A stretch of 64,000 nt of DNA, taken from Bryocella elongata (GTDB lineage Bacteria > Acidobacteriota > Terriglobia > Terriglobales > Acidobacteriaceae). Under the pieces are notes generated by a model, which was not told the DNA's origin, did not search any database, and saw only the letters and a list, made by a program, of their open reading frames with translations. Positions 1 through 8,514 of this stretch are shown one piece after another; positions within the stretch are counted from its first letter, which is position 1, and each line of letters opens with the position of its first letter. The translations under genes and the position numbers were made by a program. The stretch covers positions 62,001 through 126,000 of the forward strand of contig NZ_FNVA01000007.1 in assembly GCF_900108185.1 (NCBI RefSeq), read 5' to 3'.

Positions 1-1
1 G

Positions 2-1222
2 TCGAAGGAGCAGGCCGACGGGAGCGCGGGGCCGATGTATGCCAAGTTCCGCAAGCGCATCACGTTTCCCATTACGAACGAACAGGGCAAGACGATTGCG
101 TTCACGGCGCGGGCGCTGGATTCGTCCGATGTGGACCCGAAGGCGGGGCCGAAGTATCTGAACTCGCCGGAGACGCTGCTCTATACGAAGGGCAACGTGC
201 TGTTCAATCTCGACAAGGCGAAGACTGCGATCCGCAAGCTGGAGTTTGCCCTGCTGGTCGAAGGCCAAATGGATTGCATCCGCGTGTTCACCAGCGGGAT
301 CGAGAACGTGATTGCGACCAGCGGCACGGCGTTTACCGAAGCGCAGGTGCGGTTGCTGTCGCGTTTCGCGAAGAAGATCGTGCTCAACTTCGACCCTGAC
401 GACGCGGGGCAGAACGCTGCCGAGAAGACGCTCACCATGCTCGTCGAAGAGGACTTCGAGGTGCGCGTCGTGACTCTCCCCGGCGGCCTCGACCCGGACC
501 GGTTCATCCTGGAGAATGGGATTGCGGCGTACACGGAGCAGGTGCGTGGAGCGACTCGCTATGCGGACTACCTCATCGAGCGGGCTCGCGCGCAGTTTGG
601 CACGCGTACGGGTGAGGCCAAGCAGAAGGCGCTGAACTTTCTGCTGCCGCACATCAAGCGGCTGCCCAGCGCGATTGCGCGGGCGGAGTTTGCGGAGAAC
701 GCGGCGCAGAAGCTGGGCATTGAATCGTCGCTGGTGCGGCAGGAGTTGAAGAACGCCGCGCAGCACCGGCTGGAGAGTGTGAAGGCCGCCGAACCGCGTG
801 CGGTGACGGAGGTCGAACGCATTCTGCTGAAGGCGCTGGTGCTGCCGGACGCGGACTCGGCGCGGGCGCTGGCTGCGGAGAAGCTGGGGGCGTATCCGGA
901 GTGGTACTCGGACCTGGCGTCGGCGCCGGTGCTGGAGGTGCTGGCGAATGCGCCGGTGCCGGATAATCCGCTGGAGGCTGCGCCGGACCAGGCGTCGCGT
1001 GCGCTGCTGGCGAGCGCTTTGCTGACGGCGTCGGAGACTGGCGACGAGATTACAGCGGAGCGGGTGCAGCATGCGCTGGAGCGGTTGCACGCGGACTACG
1101 TCGATCGCAGGCTGCGGGAGATCCGGCAGCAGATGGCTGAGGCGCAACGTCGTGGGGATGAGGCGGAGCTGATGCGGCTGGCGCAGGAGAAGATGCGGCT
1201 GGATCGCGAGCGCAAGCGGTAG
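2..1222 (+). CDS. dnaG: DNA primase DnaG, 3' part (5' end outside window)
   Basis: Synthesises RNA primers for DNA replication. The reading frame is open from base 2, so the N-terminal zinc-binding domain and the start lie upstream of the window. Visible is the end of the RNAP basic region (KFRKRITFPI near 44-70), then the Toprim domain with its glutamate in LLVEGQMD (about 250-274) and the DxD-type acidic motif FDPDDAG (about 389-409). The C-terminal 200 or so residues are the poorly conserved DnaB-interaction region and end in a charged helix. A candidate hairpin repeat lies 87 bp downstream. Family assignment is secure; only the extent of the gene is unknown. Confidence 0.95.
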   Translation, partial: SKEQADGSAGPMYAKFRKRITFPITNEQGKTIAFTARALDSSDVDPKAGPKYLNSPETLLYTKGNVLFNLDKAKTAIRKLEFALLVEGQMDCIRVFTSGIENVIATSGTAFTEAQVRLLSRFAKKIVLNFDPDDAGQNAAEKTLTMLVEEDFEVRVVTLPGGLDPDRFILENGIAAYTEQVRGATRYADYLIERARAQFGTRTGEAKQKALNFLLPHIKRLPSAIARAEFAENAAQKLGIESSLVRQELKNAAQHRLESVKAAEPRAVTEVERILLKALVLPDADSARALAAEKLGAYPEWYSDLASAPVLEVLANAPVPDNPLEAAPDQASRALLASALLTASETGDEITAERVQHALERLHADYVDRRLREIRQQMAEAQRRGDEAELMRLAQEKMRLDRERKR

Positions 1223-1308
1223 AAGCTGAAATGTGCGCTTGGCTTCCGATGGTGTTGATCTTCACTGGAAGGATCCGGTGTCTGCCGGGGGCTGCAATCA
1301 AACTCAAG

Positions 1309-1340
1309 CCCGGGTCCGAAGATCCGGGCCCGGGGCACCC
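1309..1340. repeat. REP-like hairpin with GGCACCC tail
   Basis: Between dnaG and the flippase gene. Arms CCCGGGTC and GATCCGGG pair (one G-T wobble) around a CGAA loop and are followed by GGCACCC at 1334-1340. The same architecture, a short hairpin next to GGCACCC, occurs in inverted orientation inside hisS at 62843-62885. The remaining 1223-1462 holds no gene that I can support. Confidence 0.45.
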
Positions 1341-1462
1341 GATGTCCGACGATAGAATCGAGCACATGGCTGTTTGGCTTGCGGCAGGCGTCTCACGTGG
1401 CATGATCTCTTTGCGAAGCGCGCAGGTTGCGTCGTGCCGGGGTGGCCTGCGGAGTGCCCTGC

Positions 1463-2854
1463 ATGGATGAGCACGTACGCAAGCGGCTGCTCGTCGGCTT
1501 CCTGACCAACATCGTCTCCAAGGCTTCGGGCACGTTGATCCAACTGGTGCAGGTTCCGGTGATGTTTCATTACTGGGGCCAGACGATGTTTGGCGTATGG
1601 GCGATCCTGACGGGCCTGCCTGCATATCTCAGCTTCTCGAACACGGGTTTTGGCACCGTTGCCGGCAACGAGATGACGATGCGCATGGCCCGTGGCGAGC
1701 AGGACGAGGCGCTGGGTGTTTTTCAGAGCTGCTGGTGGCTGATCTCGCTGATGATGGGATGCATTGGCGTGGTGTTCTGCGTGGCGATCTGGCTGCTGCC
1801 GATGGCGCACCTGCTGAACCTGGATGGCATCAGCGAGCACGATACGAGCTGGGCTCTGTTCTGGCTGGGGCTCTCGATGCTGTTCAACCAGCTGGAGACG
1901 CTGCTGCAGGCCAGCTATCGCTGCATCGCTCGGTATAGCTACGGCAATTTTCTGAAGAGCATGTTCACGATCATCGCGTTTGCGATCCAGATTGCGCCGA
2001 TCGTGATGGGCTATGGGCCGCGCACGGTGGCGATGGTCTTCGCGCTGGCGAACATCTCGATCACGCTGATCCTGTGCGTGTTGGTGAAGCGCGATATTCC
2101 GTGGATCAGCTATGGCTGGAACCACGCGTCGTTTGCGGAGATCAAGCGGTTGACGCGGCCTTCGATTGCGTTCATGGGATTTCCGCTGGGGCAGTCGCTG
2201 AATCTGCAGGGGTCGCAGATGGCGGTGAACTATGCGCTGGGGCCGGGTGCTGTAGCGGTGTTCTCGACGGGGCGCACGGTGTCGCGGCTGGCGCTGCAGG
2301 CCGTGGAGATGGTGAAGAACACGGTGTGGCCGGAGCTTTCGATTGCGTTTGGCTCGGGCAACTGGGAGCTGGTGCGGACGCTGCATCGGCGCGCATGCCA
2401 GATTGCTCTGTTCTTCTCGCTGGCGGTGATGGTTGTTGTTGCCGCGCTGGGACCGCCGTTCCTGCATCACTGGACGATGGGGAAGGTTCCCGCCGACATG
2501 AAGCTGATCGGCCTGTTGCTGCTGGTGGTGGTGCTGTACTCGCTGTGGTCCACGAGCGCGACGCTGGTCTCCGCGATCAATATGCATGAGCGGCTGGCGA
2601 CGGTGTACACGGTCGCCACGGGGTGCACGGTGCTGGTGACCTATGCTTGTGCGCGGCACTTTGGGCTGTATGGCGCGGCGGCTTCGCTGATGCTGGCTGA
2701 GCTGGTGATGGATGTGTATGTGCTGCCGGCGTCGCTGAAGATCTCGCATGACACGTGGCCGGGTTTCCTGCGCGCGGTGCTGCACTGGCCGGAGAGCCTA
2801 CGTCCGGCGGCGCTGCTGCGACGGCTGCGTGGCGCAGGCGCGGCTGCGGAGTAA
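1463..2854 (+). CDS. Polysaccharide flippase, Wzx/MATE-like (MOP superfamily)
   Basis: Predicted 463-residue inner-membrane protein, probably moving lipid-linked oligosaccharides to the periplasmic face. Long hydrophobic segments run through the whole length, starting at VSKASGTLIQLVQVPVMFHY, which is typical of polysaccharide biosynthesis proteins that begin with a first helix at residues 10-35. About 12 membrane spans can be counted by eye. ATG 1463 is chosen; a TTG at 1427 in frame would add 12 residues without hydrophobic character. No glycosyltransferase is adjacent, so the substrate is unknown. It could also be annotated simply as a lipopolysaccharide biosynthesis or oligosaccharide flippase family protein. 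Confidence 0.8.
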   Translation: MDEHVRKRLLVGFLTNIVSKASGTLIQLVQVPVMFHYWGQTMFGVWAILTGLPAYLSFSNTGFGTVAGNEMTMRMARGEQDEALGVFQSCWWLISLMMGCIGVVFCVAIWLLPMAHLLNLDGISEHDTSWALFWLGLSMLFNQLETLLQASYRCIARYSYGNFLKSMFTIIAFAIQIAPIVMGYGPRTVAMVFALANISITLILCVLVKRDIPWISYGWNHASFAEIKRLTRPSIAFMGFPLGQSLNLQGSQMAVNYALGPGAVAVFSTGRTVSRLALQAVEMVKNTVWPELSIAFGSGNWELVRTLHRRACQIALFFSLAVMVVVAALGPPFLHHWTMGKVPADMKLIGLLLLVVVLYSLWSTSATLVSAINMHERLATVYTVATGCTVLVTYACARHFGLYGAAASLMLAELVMDVYVLPASLKISHDTWPGFLRAVLHWPESLRPAALLRRLRGAGAAAE

Positions 2855-3011
2855 CCTGGCGTAACGAATCCGGCGTGGGACTCGTCTGTAGAGAGACCGC
2901 CGCAGCAGAGATACTGCTGCCGCGTTGTGGTGTGGGGCAACTTGCGTCGCATAATAGTTGGTGAAACCCGGAGTGCTCTTCCTGATGATGCAGAACGCCC
3001 CCCTTTGTCTT

Positions 3012-5495
3012 ATGGCTCGCAGCTTTGTGCGTGGCAGTCTCGTCCGCCGCTTTCTTCTTCCCGCGGTATGCATGGTTGCCGTACTTCCAACTGCTGCGGT
3101 CAGCGCGCAGGCGCAGCGCGTGTATACGGCCAGCGACTACAAGCAGGCTGAGCGCTGGATGAGTTACAACACGCGTCCGCTGGTCTCGCACACGGTGAGC
3201 AACGTGACGTTTCTTGCGGATGGGCGCGTGTTTTATCGCGACTCGCAGGCGGCGGGTGCGATGTACATGCTGGCTGATCCGAAGAAGGGAACGAAGGCTC
3301 CGGCGTTCGATCGCGATGCGCTGGCCACTGCGTTGACGGCTGTGACGCGATACCCCATCACGGGCGCGACGCTGAATGTGAGCACCTACGAACCGACGGC
3401 CGATGGCTTTCGCGTGACGACGGGTGAAGGAACCTTCAGCTGCGACCGTTCTGCGACAACGTGCAGCAGGGTGGCGGTGCCTGCGCCATACGTTCGCGGA
3501 CAGGAGCCGCAGGCCCAGGCGAAGACGCCGCCTGCGGGCGCGCCTCCGGCGGGACGGCGTCGCCGGGGTGGTGGAGAATCGGTGAATGTGTCTCCGGACG
3601 GCCATTTTGCGGCGTTTCTTCGGGAGAACAACCTGTGGGTGCGTGACCTCGGTACGGGTGAGGAGCATGCGCTCACGACGGATGGCATCGAGGACTATGG
3701 CTACGCGACGGACAACGCGGGCTGGACGCATTCGGACCAGGCGATTGTGACGTGGTCGGAGGACTCGAAGAAGATTGCGACGTTCCGCCAGGACCAGCGC
3801 AAGACAGGCTTCATGTATCTGGTGCCGGTGACGAACCGTCATCCGAAGCTGCAGGCGTGGCGCTATCCGCTGGTGGGCGATACGGATGTGACGATGATCG
3901 AGCCGGTGGTGATCGATGTGGCGTCGGGCGCGATGACGAAGCTGAAGATCGAGCCCATGCAGCATCGCAGCATGGAGTGCGACGACATCAGTTGCGACGG
4001 CGATGGCAAGTGGAGCGACGTGGATTTCTCGCCGGATGACACGAAGCTGGCGTTTGTCTCGACGTCGCGCGACCACAAGGACGAGTGGGTGAAGGTTGCG
4101 GACACGACCTCGGGCGAGGTGCGCGATGTGTATCACGAGCATGTCGACACGTATTACGGCAACGAGGCCAAGACGGACTGGAAGGTGCTGTGGGATTCCA
4201 ACGAGTTCGTGTGGGCTTCGGAGCGTAAGGACTGGGCGCAGTACTATCTTTACGATCTGAGCAACGGCAAGCTGAAGGGCGAGATCACGCACGGTGAAGG
4301 GCCGGTGGCGGAGATCGTGGGCTTCAACCGCAAGCTGCGCACGTTGTACTTCACGGCGTATGGCAAGGCGAAGACGGAGAACCCGTACTATCGCAAGCTG
4401 TACAGCGTGAAGCTCGATGGCAAGGACCAGACGCTGCTGACGCCGGAGGATCTGGATCACGCGATCACGGCGACGGCGGATGGAAGCTACTTCGTCGATG
4501 TGTACTCTTCGCTGGATCATCCGCAGACGACGGTGCTGCGTGACGCGAGTGGCAAGGTGGTGCTGGAGCTGGCGAAGCAGGACATCTCAGCATTGATAGC
4601 GGCGGGATGGAAGCCGCCGATGCCGATCAAGATGAAGGCTCAGGACGGCAAGACGGACATCTACGGCTATGCGTGGCGGCCGACGAACTTCGATCCCGCG
4701 AAGAAGTACCCGGTGGTGGATGTGATCTATCCGGGGCCGCAGGGCGGGTCGGTGATGGTGCACGGCGCCCTGGGATTTTCGGCTTCGCTGGGCGATGACC
4801 AGGCGCTGGCGGACCTTGGCTTCGTGGTGGTTTCGATCGAGGGCATGGGCAATCCGTTCCGCTCGAAGAGCTTCCACGACTATCACGCGTCGAAGCCGGA
4901 AGACATAGGCGAAGACACGGTGCCGGACCAGGTGGCTGGGCTGAAGGAGCTTGCACAGCAGTATCCGTGGATCGATCTCGATCACGTGGGAATCTGGGGC
5001 CACTCGGGTGGCGGCAATGCGACGGCATCGGCGCTGTTCCACTTCCCGGACTTCTTCAAGGTGGGCTGGTCGGAGAGCGGCAACCACGACAACCGCGACT
5101 ATGAAGACGACTGGGATGAGCGCTGGGCCGGGCTCGAAGTCATTGGACCTGACGGCAAGAGCAACTACGATGCGCAGGCCAACCAGAACTATGCAGCGAA
5201 CCTGAAGGGCAAGCTGATGCTGGTGCATGGTTCGATGGACGACAACGTTCCCCCGAACAATACGCTGATGCTGGTCGATGCGCTGATGAAGGCGAACAAG
5301 AACTTCGACCTGCTGATTGTGCCGAACGTGCCGCATGGCTACCAGGCGATGGGGCCGTACATCATGCGGCGGCGCTGGGACTACTTCGTGCAGAATCTTG
5401 CTGGCGGCACACCGCCAACGGACTTCACGATGACGCCCTCGGCACAGGCGGCGCGGGCTGCGTTTGGGCCTGAGGTGGAAGGGGACCAACCGTAA
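3012..5495 (+). CDS. Secreted S9 family peptidase (DPP IV-like)
   Basis: Likely exported serine peptidase releasing dipeptides from peptides. From ATG 3012 the protein is 827 residues and opens with a signal peptide (Arg-rich start, FLLPAVCMVAVLPTAAVSAQ). A DPP IV-type beta-propeller covers about residues 60-500, interrupted by a low-complexity Pro/Gly/Arg loop (PPAGRRRRGGG). The C-terminal alpha/beta-hydrolase domain has the nucleophile elbow GHSGGG (Ser665), the acid region SMDDNVPP (about residues 740-748) and the histidine in NVPHGYQ (His775). GHSGGG replaces the more usual GWSYGG elbow. In-frame starts at 2985/2988 would place extra residues before the signal peptide, so 3012 is preferred. 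Confidence 0.88.
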   Translation: MARSFVRGSLVRRFLLPAVCMVAVLPTAAVSAQAQRVYTASDYKQAERWMSYNTRPLVSHTVSNVTFLADGRVFYRDSQAAGAMYMLADPKKGTKAPAFDRDALATALTAVTRYPITGATLNVSTYEPTADGFRVTTGEGTFSCDRSATTCSRVAVPAPYVRGQEPQAQAKTPPAGAPPAGRRRRGGGESVNVSPDGHFAAFLRENNLWVRDLGTGEEHALTTDGIEDYGYATDNAGWTHSDQAIVTWSEDSKKIATFRQDQRKTGFMYLVPVTNRHPKLQAWRYPLVGDTDVTMIEPVVIDVASGAMTKLKIEPMQHRSMECDDISCDGDGKWSDVDFSPDDTKLAFVSTSRDHKDEWVKVADTTSGEVRDVYHEHVDTYYGNEAKTDWKVLWDSNEFVWASERKDWAQYYLYDLSNGKLKGEITHGEGPVAEIVGFNRKLRTLYFTAYGKAKTENPYYRKLYSVKLDGKDQTLLTPEDLDHAITATADGSYFVDVYSSLDHPQTTVLRDASGKVVLELAKQDISALIAAGWKPPMPIKMKAQDGKTDIYGYAWRPTNFDPAKKYPVVDVIYPGPQGGSVMVHGALGFSASLGDDQALADLGFVVVSIEGMGNPFRSKSFHDYHASKPEDIGEDTVPDQVAGLKELAQQYPWIDLDHVGIWGHSGGGNATASALFHFPDFFKVGWSESGNHDNRDYEDDWDERWAGLEVIGPDGKSNYDAQANQNYAANLKGKLMLVHGSMDDNVPPNNTLMLVDALMKANKNFDLLIVPNVPHGYQAMGPYIMRRRWDYFVQNLAGGTPPTDFTMTPSAQAARAAFGPEVEGDQP

Positions 5496-5500
5496 GGGCG

Positions 5501-5902
5501 TTATGCTTCGCCGGATTCGTCGAGCATGCCGTAGATCTGGAGGCCTCGCTGCATGTTTGTGGCGAGGCCTTCGGCTTTAAGGATTGCGAGCTCTGCAGCG
5601 GGTAGCGGGAGAACATCCTTGGCTGTCGCGCGGAAGAGTGCGATCCAGCGGGCGAAGTGCTGCGGCTGCAGCTGCAGCTGAAAGTGCGCGAGCATGAGGT
5701 GGCCCTTGTAGCGTCCGCTGGCGAGCAGCACGCTGGACCAGAAGTCGCGCAGCAGCGAAAGGTGCGCGTCCCAGCTGTGGATGCGGCTGGCGAAGATGGG
5801 CGCCAGGAGCGGGTCTTCCATCACGCGGGCGTAGAAGGTCTCGACGAGCAGGGTGATCTCGTCTTCGGTGATGATGGCTGGCTTCGCGGCGAGGTCGCTC
5901 AT
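5501..5902 (-). CDS. Group III truncated haemoglobin
   Basis: 133-residue haem protein with the truncated 2-on-2 globin fold, thought in other bacteria to handle oxygen, nitric oxide or peroxide. The N-terminal helix (LVETFYARVMEDPLLAPIF) and the proximal-histidine helix (QHFARWIALFR) match group III proteins, with FWSSVLLASGRYKG in the CD/E region. The start codon overlaps the stop of the upstream gluQ gene in an ATGA arrangement, so translation is probably coupled. Its stop lies 5 bp from the convergent S9 peptidase stop. Physiological ligand cannot be read from sequence. Confidence 0.88.
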   Translation of the reverse strand: MSDLAAKPAIITEDEITLLVETFYARVMEDPLLAPIFASRIHSWDAHLSLLRDFWSSVLLASGRYKGHLMLAHFQLQLQPQHFARWIALFRATAKDVLPLPAAELAILKAEGLATNMQRGLQIYGMLDESGEA

Positions 5903-6876
5903 GTCAGGCCTACGCTATCACTGGCCGGGTCCTGCGTCTGTGATGTGGAACTCTCGAACATGGCGCGGACCTGTGCGGGCGTGTGGCCCTGTTCGCGGAG
6001 TGTGCGCAGGGCGAGGGCATCGTGACGCTTGGCGAGACGCACGCCGAGGTCGTCGCGCATCAGGTCGGTGTGGAAGTAAGCGGGCGTGGGAAGTCCGAGC
6101 GCGCGCTGGAGAAGGATCTGGCGCGCGGTGGACTTGAGCAGGTCGCGGCCGCGGACGACTTCGGTGATGCGCATGGCTGCATCGTCGACGACACAAGCGA
6201 GTTGATAGCTGGGCAGGCCGTGATCGCGAGGATCGTTTGTGAGCTTCCTGCGCCAGACGAGGAAGTCACCGAAGTCAGCTTCGCGTGTGCAGCCTGCGAC
6301 GAAGGACTGCGGGCCGGCGTGGCCATCGAGGAAGTTGATGGCTTCGCCGTCGGGGACGCGGAGGCGGTAGTTGGTGGCGGGATTGAAGGCCGGCCGTTGA
6401 GCCGGCAAAGCGGGTCCTTCGCTGCGCTCAGGATGACAAGAGCCGTTCCATGGAGAAGCTACGTGCGGACGGCAGCGGCCGTTGTAGACGGGCTCGTCGT
6501 CGGGGTCGGGCTGCAGATCATTGGGCGCGGTGGTGCTGTCTTCGTGCGGTGCGGCCATGGCCTGGGCGAGGTCTTTGCGGCTGCAGGTGCAGGGGTATGC
6601 GTGGCCGCTGCGCACGAGCTGCATCATGGCGTCGCGATAGAGCTCGAGACGATCACTCTGACGCTGCTCGTCTTCCCATGTGATCCCTAGCCAGCGAAGA
6701 TCTTCCTTCATGGCGTGGGAGTATTCGGGCTTGGCTCGCTGGAAGTCGAGGTCTTCATCGCGCAGCAGGAGTGTGCCGCCGGCTGCACGGGCTCGCTCGC
6801 AGGCGATCCAGAAGGTGCGTGCGTGGCCCAGGTGCAGCAGGCCAGTGGGAGATGGAGCCAGGCGACCTTTGTACAT
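5899..6876 (-). CDS. gluQ: Glutamyl-Q tRNA(Asp) synthetase
   Basis: Activates glutamate and attaches it to queuosine-34 of tRNA(Asp). 325 residues, close to the usual 290-310 plus an insertion. The class I HIGH equivalent is HLGH (residues 16-19), the zinc-site cysteines lie in YPCTCSRKDL and VYNGRCR, and the degenerate KMSKS loop is RLAKRHD near the C terminus, consistent with a GluQRS rather than a full GluRS, which would have an anticodon domain. Between the last zinc ligand and the NYRLRVPDG strand a stretch of about 20 residues (CHPERSEGPALPAQ core) is encoded by a REP-like repeat (6387-6447). The downstream globin gene is translationally coupled by ATGA. Confidence 0.93.
   Translation of the reverse strand: MYKGRLAPSPTGLLHLGHARTFWIACERARAAGGTLLLRDEDLDFQRAKPEYSHAMKEDLRWLGITWEDEQRQSDRLELYRDAMMQLVRSGHAYPCTCSRKDLAQAMAAPHEDSTTAPNDLQPDPDDEPVYNGRCRPHVASPWNGSCHPERSEGPALPAQRPAFNPATNYRLRVPDGEAINFLDGHAGPQSFVAGCTREADFGDFLVWRRKLTNDPRDHGLPSYQLACVVDDAAMRITEVVRGRDLLKSTARQILLQRALGLPTPAYFHTDLMRDDLGVRLAKRHDALALRTLREQGHTPAQVRAMFESSTSQTQDPASDSVGLT
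6387..6447 (-). repeat. REP-like element inside gluQ coding sequence
   Basis: On the minus strand the element begins TGTCATCCTGAGCGCAGCGA, continues with GGACC and ends in an inverted GCCGGCTCAACGGCCGGC hairpin. It is open in frame and adds about 20 residues to GluQRS. The edge resembles the ATGACAC-terminated repeat at 61343-61452 upstream of hisS (minus strand there begins GTGTCATCCCGAGCGAAGTC). Confidence 0.7.
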
Positions 6877-7011
6877 AGAGCAGTGAGCCGTGAAGGTTGA
6901 GTAGAAAGTAACGGGTCGTGGGCAACGGGTCGCGGGTTACTGCGACCGCGATGGTGCGACATGGCGCAGTGGGGTGTGACAGATCGTCGAGGAGGCGCGG
7001 GTGGCGAAGAA

Positions 7012-7821
7012 TCACAGCGTACTGCTGCGCGTGTTGTCGAAGGGGATAGCGAGCAGGCGTCGAACCAGGCCGGAGAGGCGGCGCAGATCGTTGGAGAGAT
7101 CGCGGCCGAGGGCCCTGGAGTCGACATCAGCGCCTTCCTCGAGCAGGAACGCGGTGTTGGTCATGCTCTGGAGCGGGTTGTTGATCTCGTGCGCGAGGGC
7201 GTGGGCCATGCGAGCGGCGGAGGCGGTGCGTTCCTGCATGATCATCAAGGCGTGCTGCCGCTGGTGTTTGAATCCCATGGCGGCAAAGTCGGCGAGCATG
7301 GTCATCAGGCGGACGTCGTTCTTGTCGAAGGCGTCGGCCCGGGTGTGGGCCATGATGAAGATCGTGCCGCGGGTTTCATCCACGCTCCACGGAAGCAGGA
7401 TGCCGTCTGTCACGAGCGGCGCTTCGACCCCGAGGATGTCGAAGAACCTCTTGTCCACGGTGAAGTGCTGTGCGGTGCCGCGCTGCAGGCAAAGACCGCA
7501 GGCGCTGGGGTACTTCGGCAGTATGGCGTCGAGAAATCCCGAGTAGTTTCCGGCAGTTGCGACCCAATGGTAGAACTGCTCGTCGGTCCCACCGACGCGC
7601 TCGATGCTGATGCCTGCACTGTCGGCGCCGCAGAGATCCACCGCAGCGCGGACGAGCTCCTGGAGGATATCATCGGGGCGCTGCAGCATGGCGCGGGAGA
7701 GCCGCTGCAGTCCGTCAAGCTCCATGGTGATGTCGCGTGGGTGCAACTCTCTGGCGGCGAATGCCTCATCGCAGCGCAGATCCAACACTTCGAGCCCGGT
7801 GTCTTCCATCATGGGAGTCAT
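7012..7821 (-). CDS. GAF-domain sensor with HisKA-like helix but no ATPase domain
   Basis: 269 residues from ATG 7821, preceded by GAGGAC. Residues about 30-190 look like a GAF domain (LVRAAVDLCGADSAGISIER, then conserved YPSACGLCLQRG). The C-terminal part contains a HisKA-type H-box, AHALAHEINNPLQSM, with the phospho-acceptor histidine. The protein ends about 50 residues later, without N, G1 or G2 boxes of a histidine kinase ATPase. Either it is a shortened kinase or a dimerising sensor that uses a partner kinase. No response regulator is adjacent. Bases 6877-7011 downstream carry no remnant that I recognise. Confidence 0.7.
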   Translation of the reverse strand: MTPMMEDTGLEVLDLRCDEAFAARELHPRDITMELDGLQRLSRAMLQRPDDILQELVRAAVDLCGADSAGISIERVGGTDEQFYHWVATAGNYSGFLDAILPKYPSACGLCLQRGTAQHFTVDKRFFDILGVEAPLVTDGILLPWSVDETRGTIFIMAHTRADAFDKNDVRLMTMLADFAAMGFKHQRQHALMIMQERTASAARMAHALAHEINNPLQSMTNTAFLLEEGADVDSRALGRDLSNDLRRLSGLVRRLLAIPFDNTRSSTL

Positions 7822-7907
7822 GGAGTCCTCAATTATCCGGGGATTATCTGCCGAAGTCCATGGGAAACCCTGTGGCGACCGCGCCGGGCGGGTGCGGGAG
7901 GACGAGC

Positions 7908-8426
7908 TCAGCGCTCCGGGCGCAGCTCGTAGAAGGGATGCAGGACACCATCGGCGCCCCACGGCTCTTCGTGGCTGAAACGGAAGCCGAGGCGCTCGAT
8001 GAGCTGTTGCGAGTTGGTATGTCCCGGGCCGTGGCCGGCGATGAGAGCTTCGGCGTGGAGCGTGTCGAAGGCATAAGCGATCGCGCCGCGTGCGGCTTCT
8101 TCGCCGAGACGCAGGCTCCAGTGCCGGGGATGCACGTGCACGCCGACCTCGAGGACGTTGGTGCTGTCATGGTAGGGACGAAGTCCGCAGACACCGGCGA
8201 AGCTGCCGTCGGCAAGGAGTTCTATGGGCCAGTAGCAGAAGCCGAAGCGCTGCTGGCGGCTCATTTCGAGCTCGAAGCGGGCGAGGGACTGGGTGGCATT
8301 CATGGGGCCACCCATGAAGCGCATGACGCCGGGATCGCTCCAGAGCTCGCGGGCGAGAGGAAGGTCCTCGAGGGACCAGTGCCGGAAGCCCAGCCGCAGC
8401 GTAGTGAGGAAGTAGGTTGCCGGCAT
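7908..8426 (-). CDS. GNAT family N-acetyltransferase (RimJ/RimL-like)
   Basis: 172-residue acetyl-CoA dependent N-acetyltransferase. The N-terminal strand TTLRLGFRHWSLEDLP and the segment FAGVCGLRPYHDSTNVLEVG are typical of the RimJ/RimL-type GNAT subfamily; the acetyl-CoA loop region is LRLGEEAARGAIAYAF and the late helix NSQQLIERLGFRF is the usual beta6-alpha4 signature. Substrate is unknown; members modify ribosomal protein termini, antibiotics or small amines. It lies upstream of the GAF-domain gene on the same strand with an 86-bp gap. Confidence 0.82.
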   Translation of the reverse strand: MPATYFLTTLRLGFRHWSLEDLPLARELWSDPGVMRFMGGPMNATQSLARFELEMSRQQRFGFCYWPIELLADGSFAGVCGLRPYHDSTNVLEVGVHVHPRHWSLRLGEEAARGAIAYAFDTLHAEALIAGHGPGHTNSQQLIERLGFRFSHEEPWGADGVLHPFYELRPER

Positions 8427-8514
8427 ACCGTCCTGTGGGTTGGGCGGGAGCTTGAAGCGGTGAAGGTCACGGTGACGAAGCGCGGCGTGACTGGCGAGCG
8501 TGTCTGTGCGAGTA

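Noticed and set aside
1231-1470. Small plus-strand frame after dnaG
   Set aside because: Runs through a hairpin repeat and into the flippase start; no ribosome-binding site and no similarity recognised.
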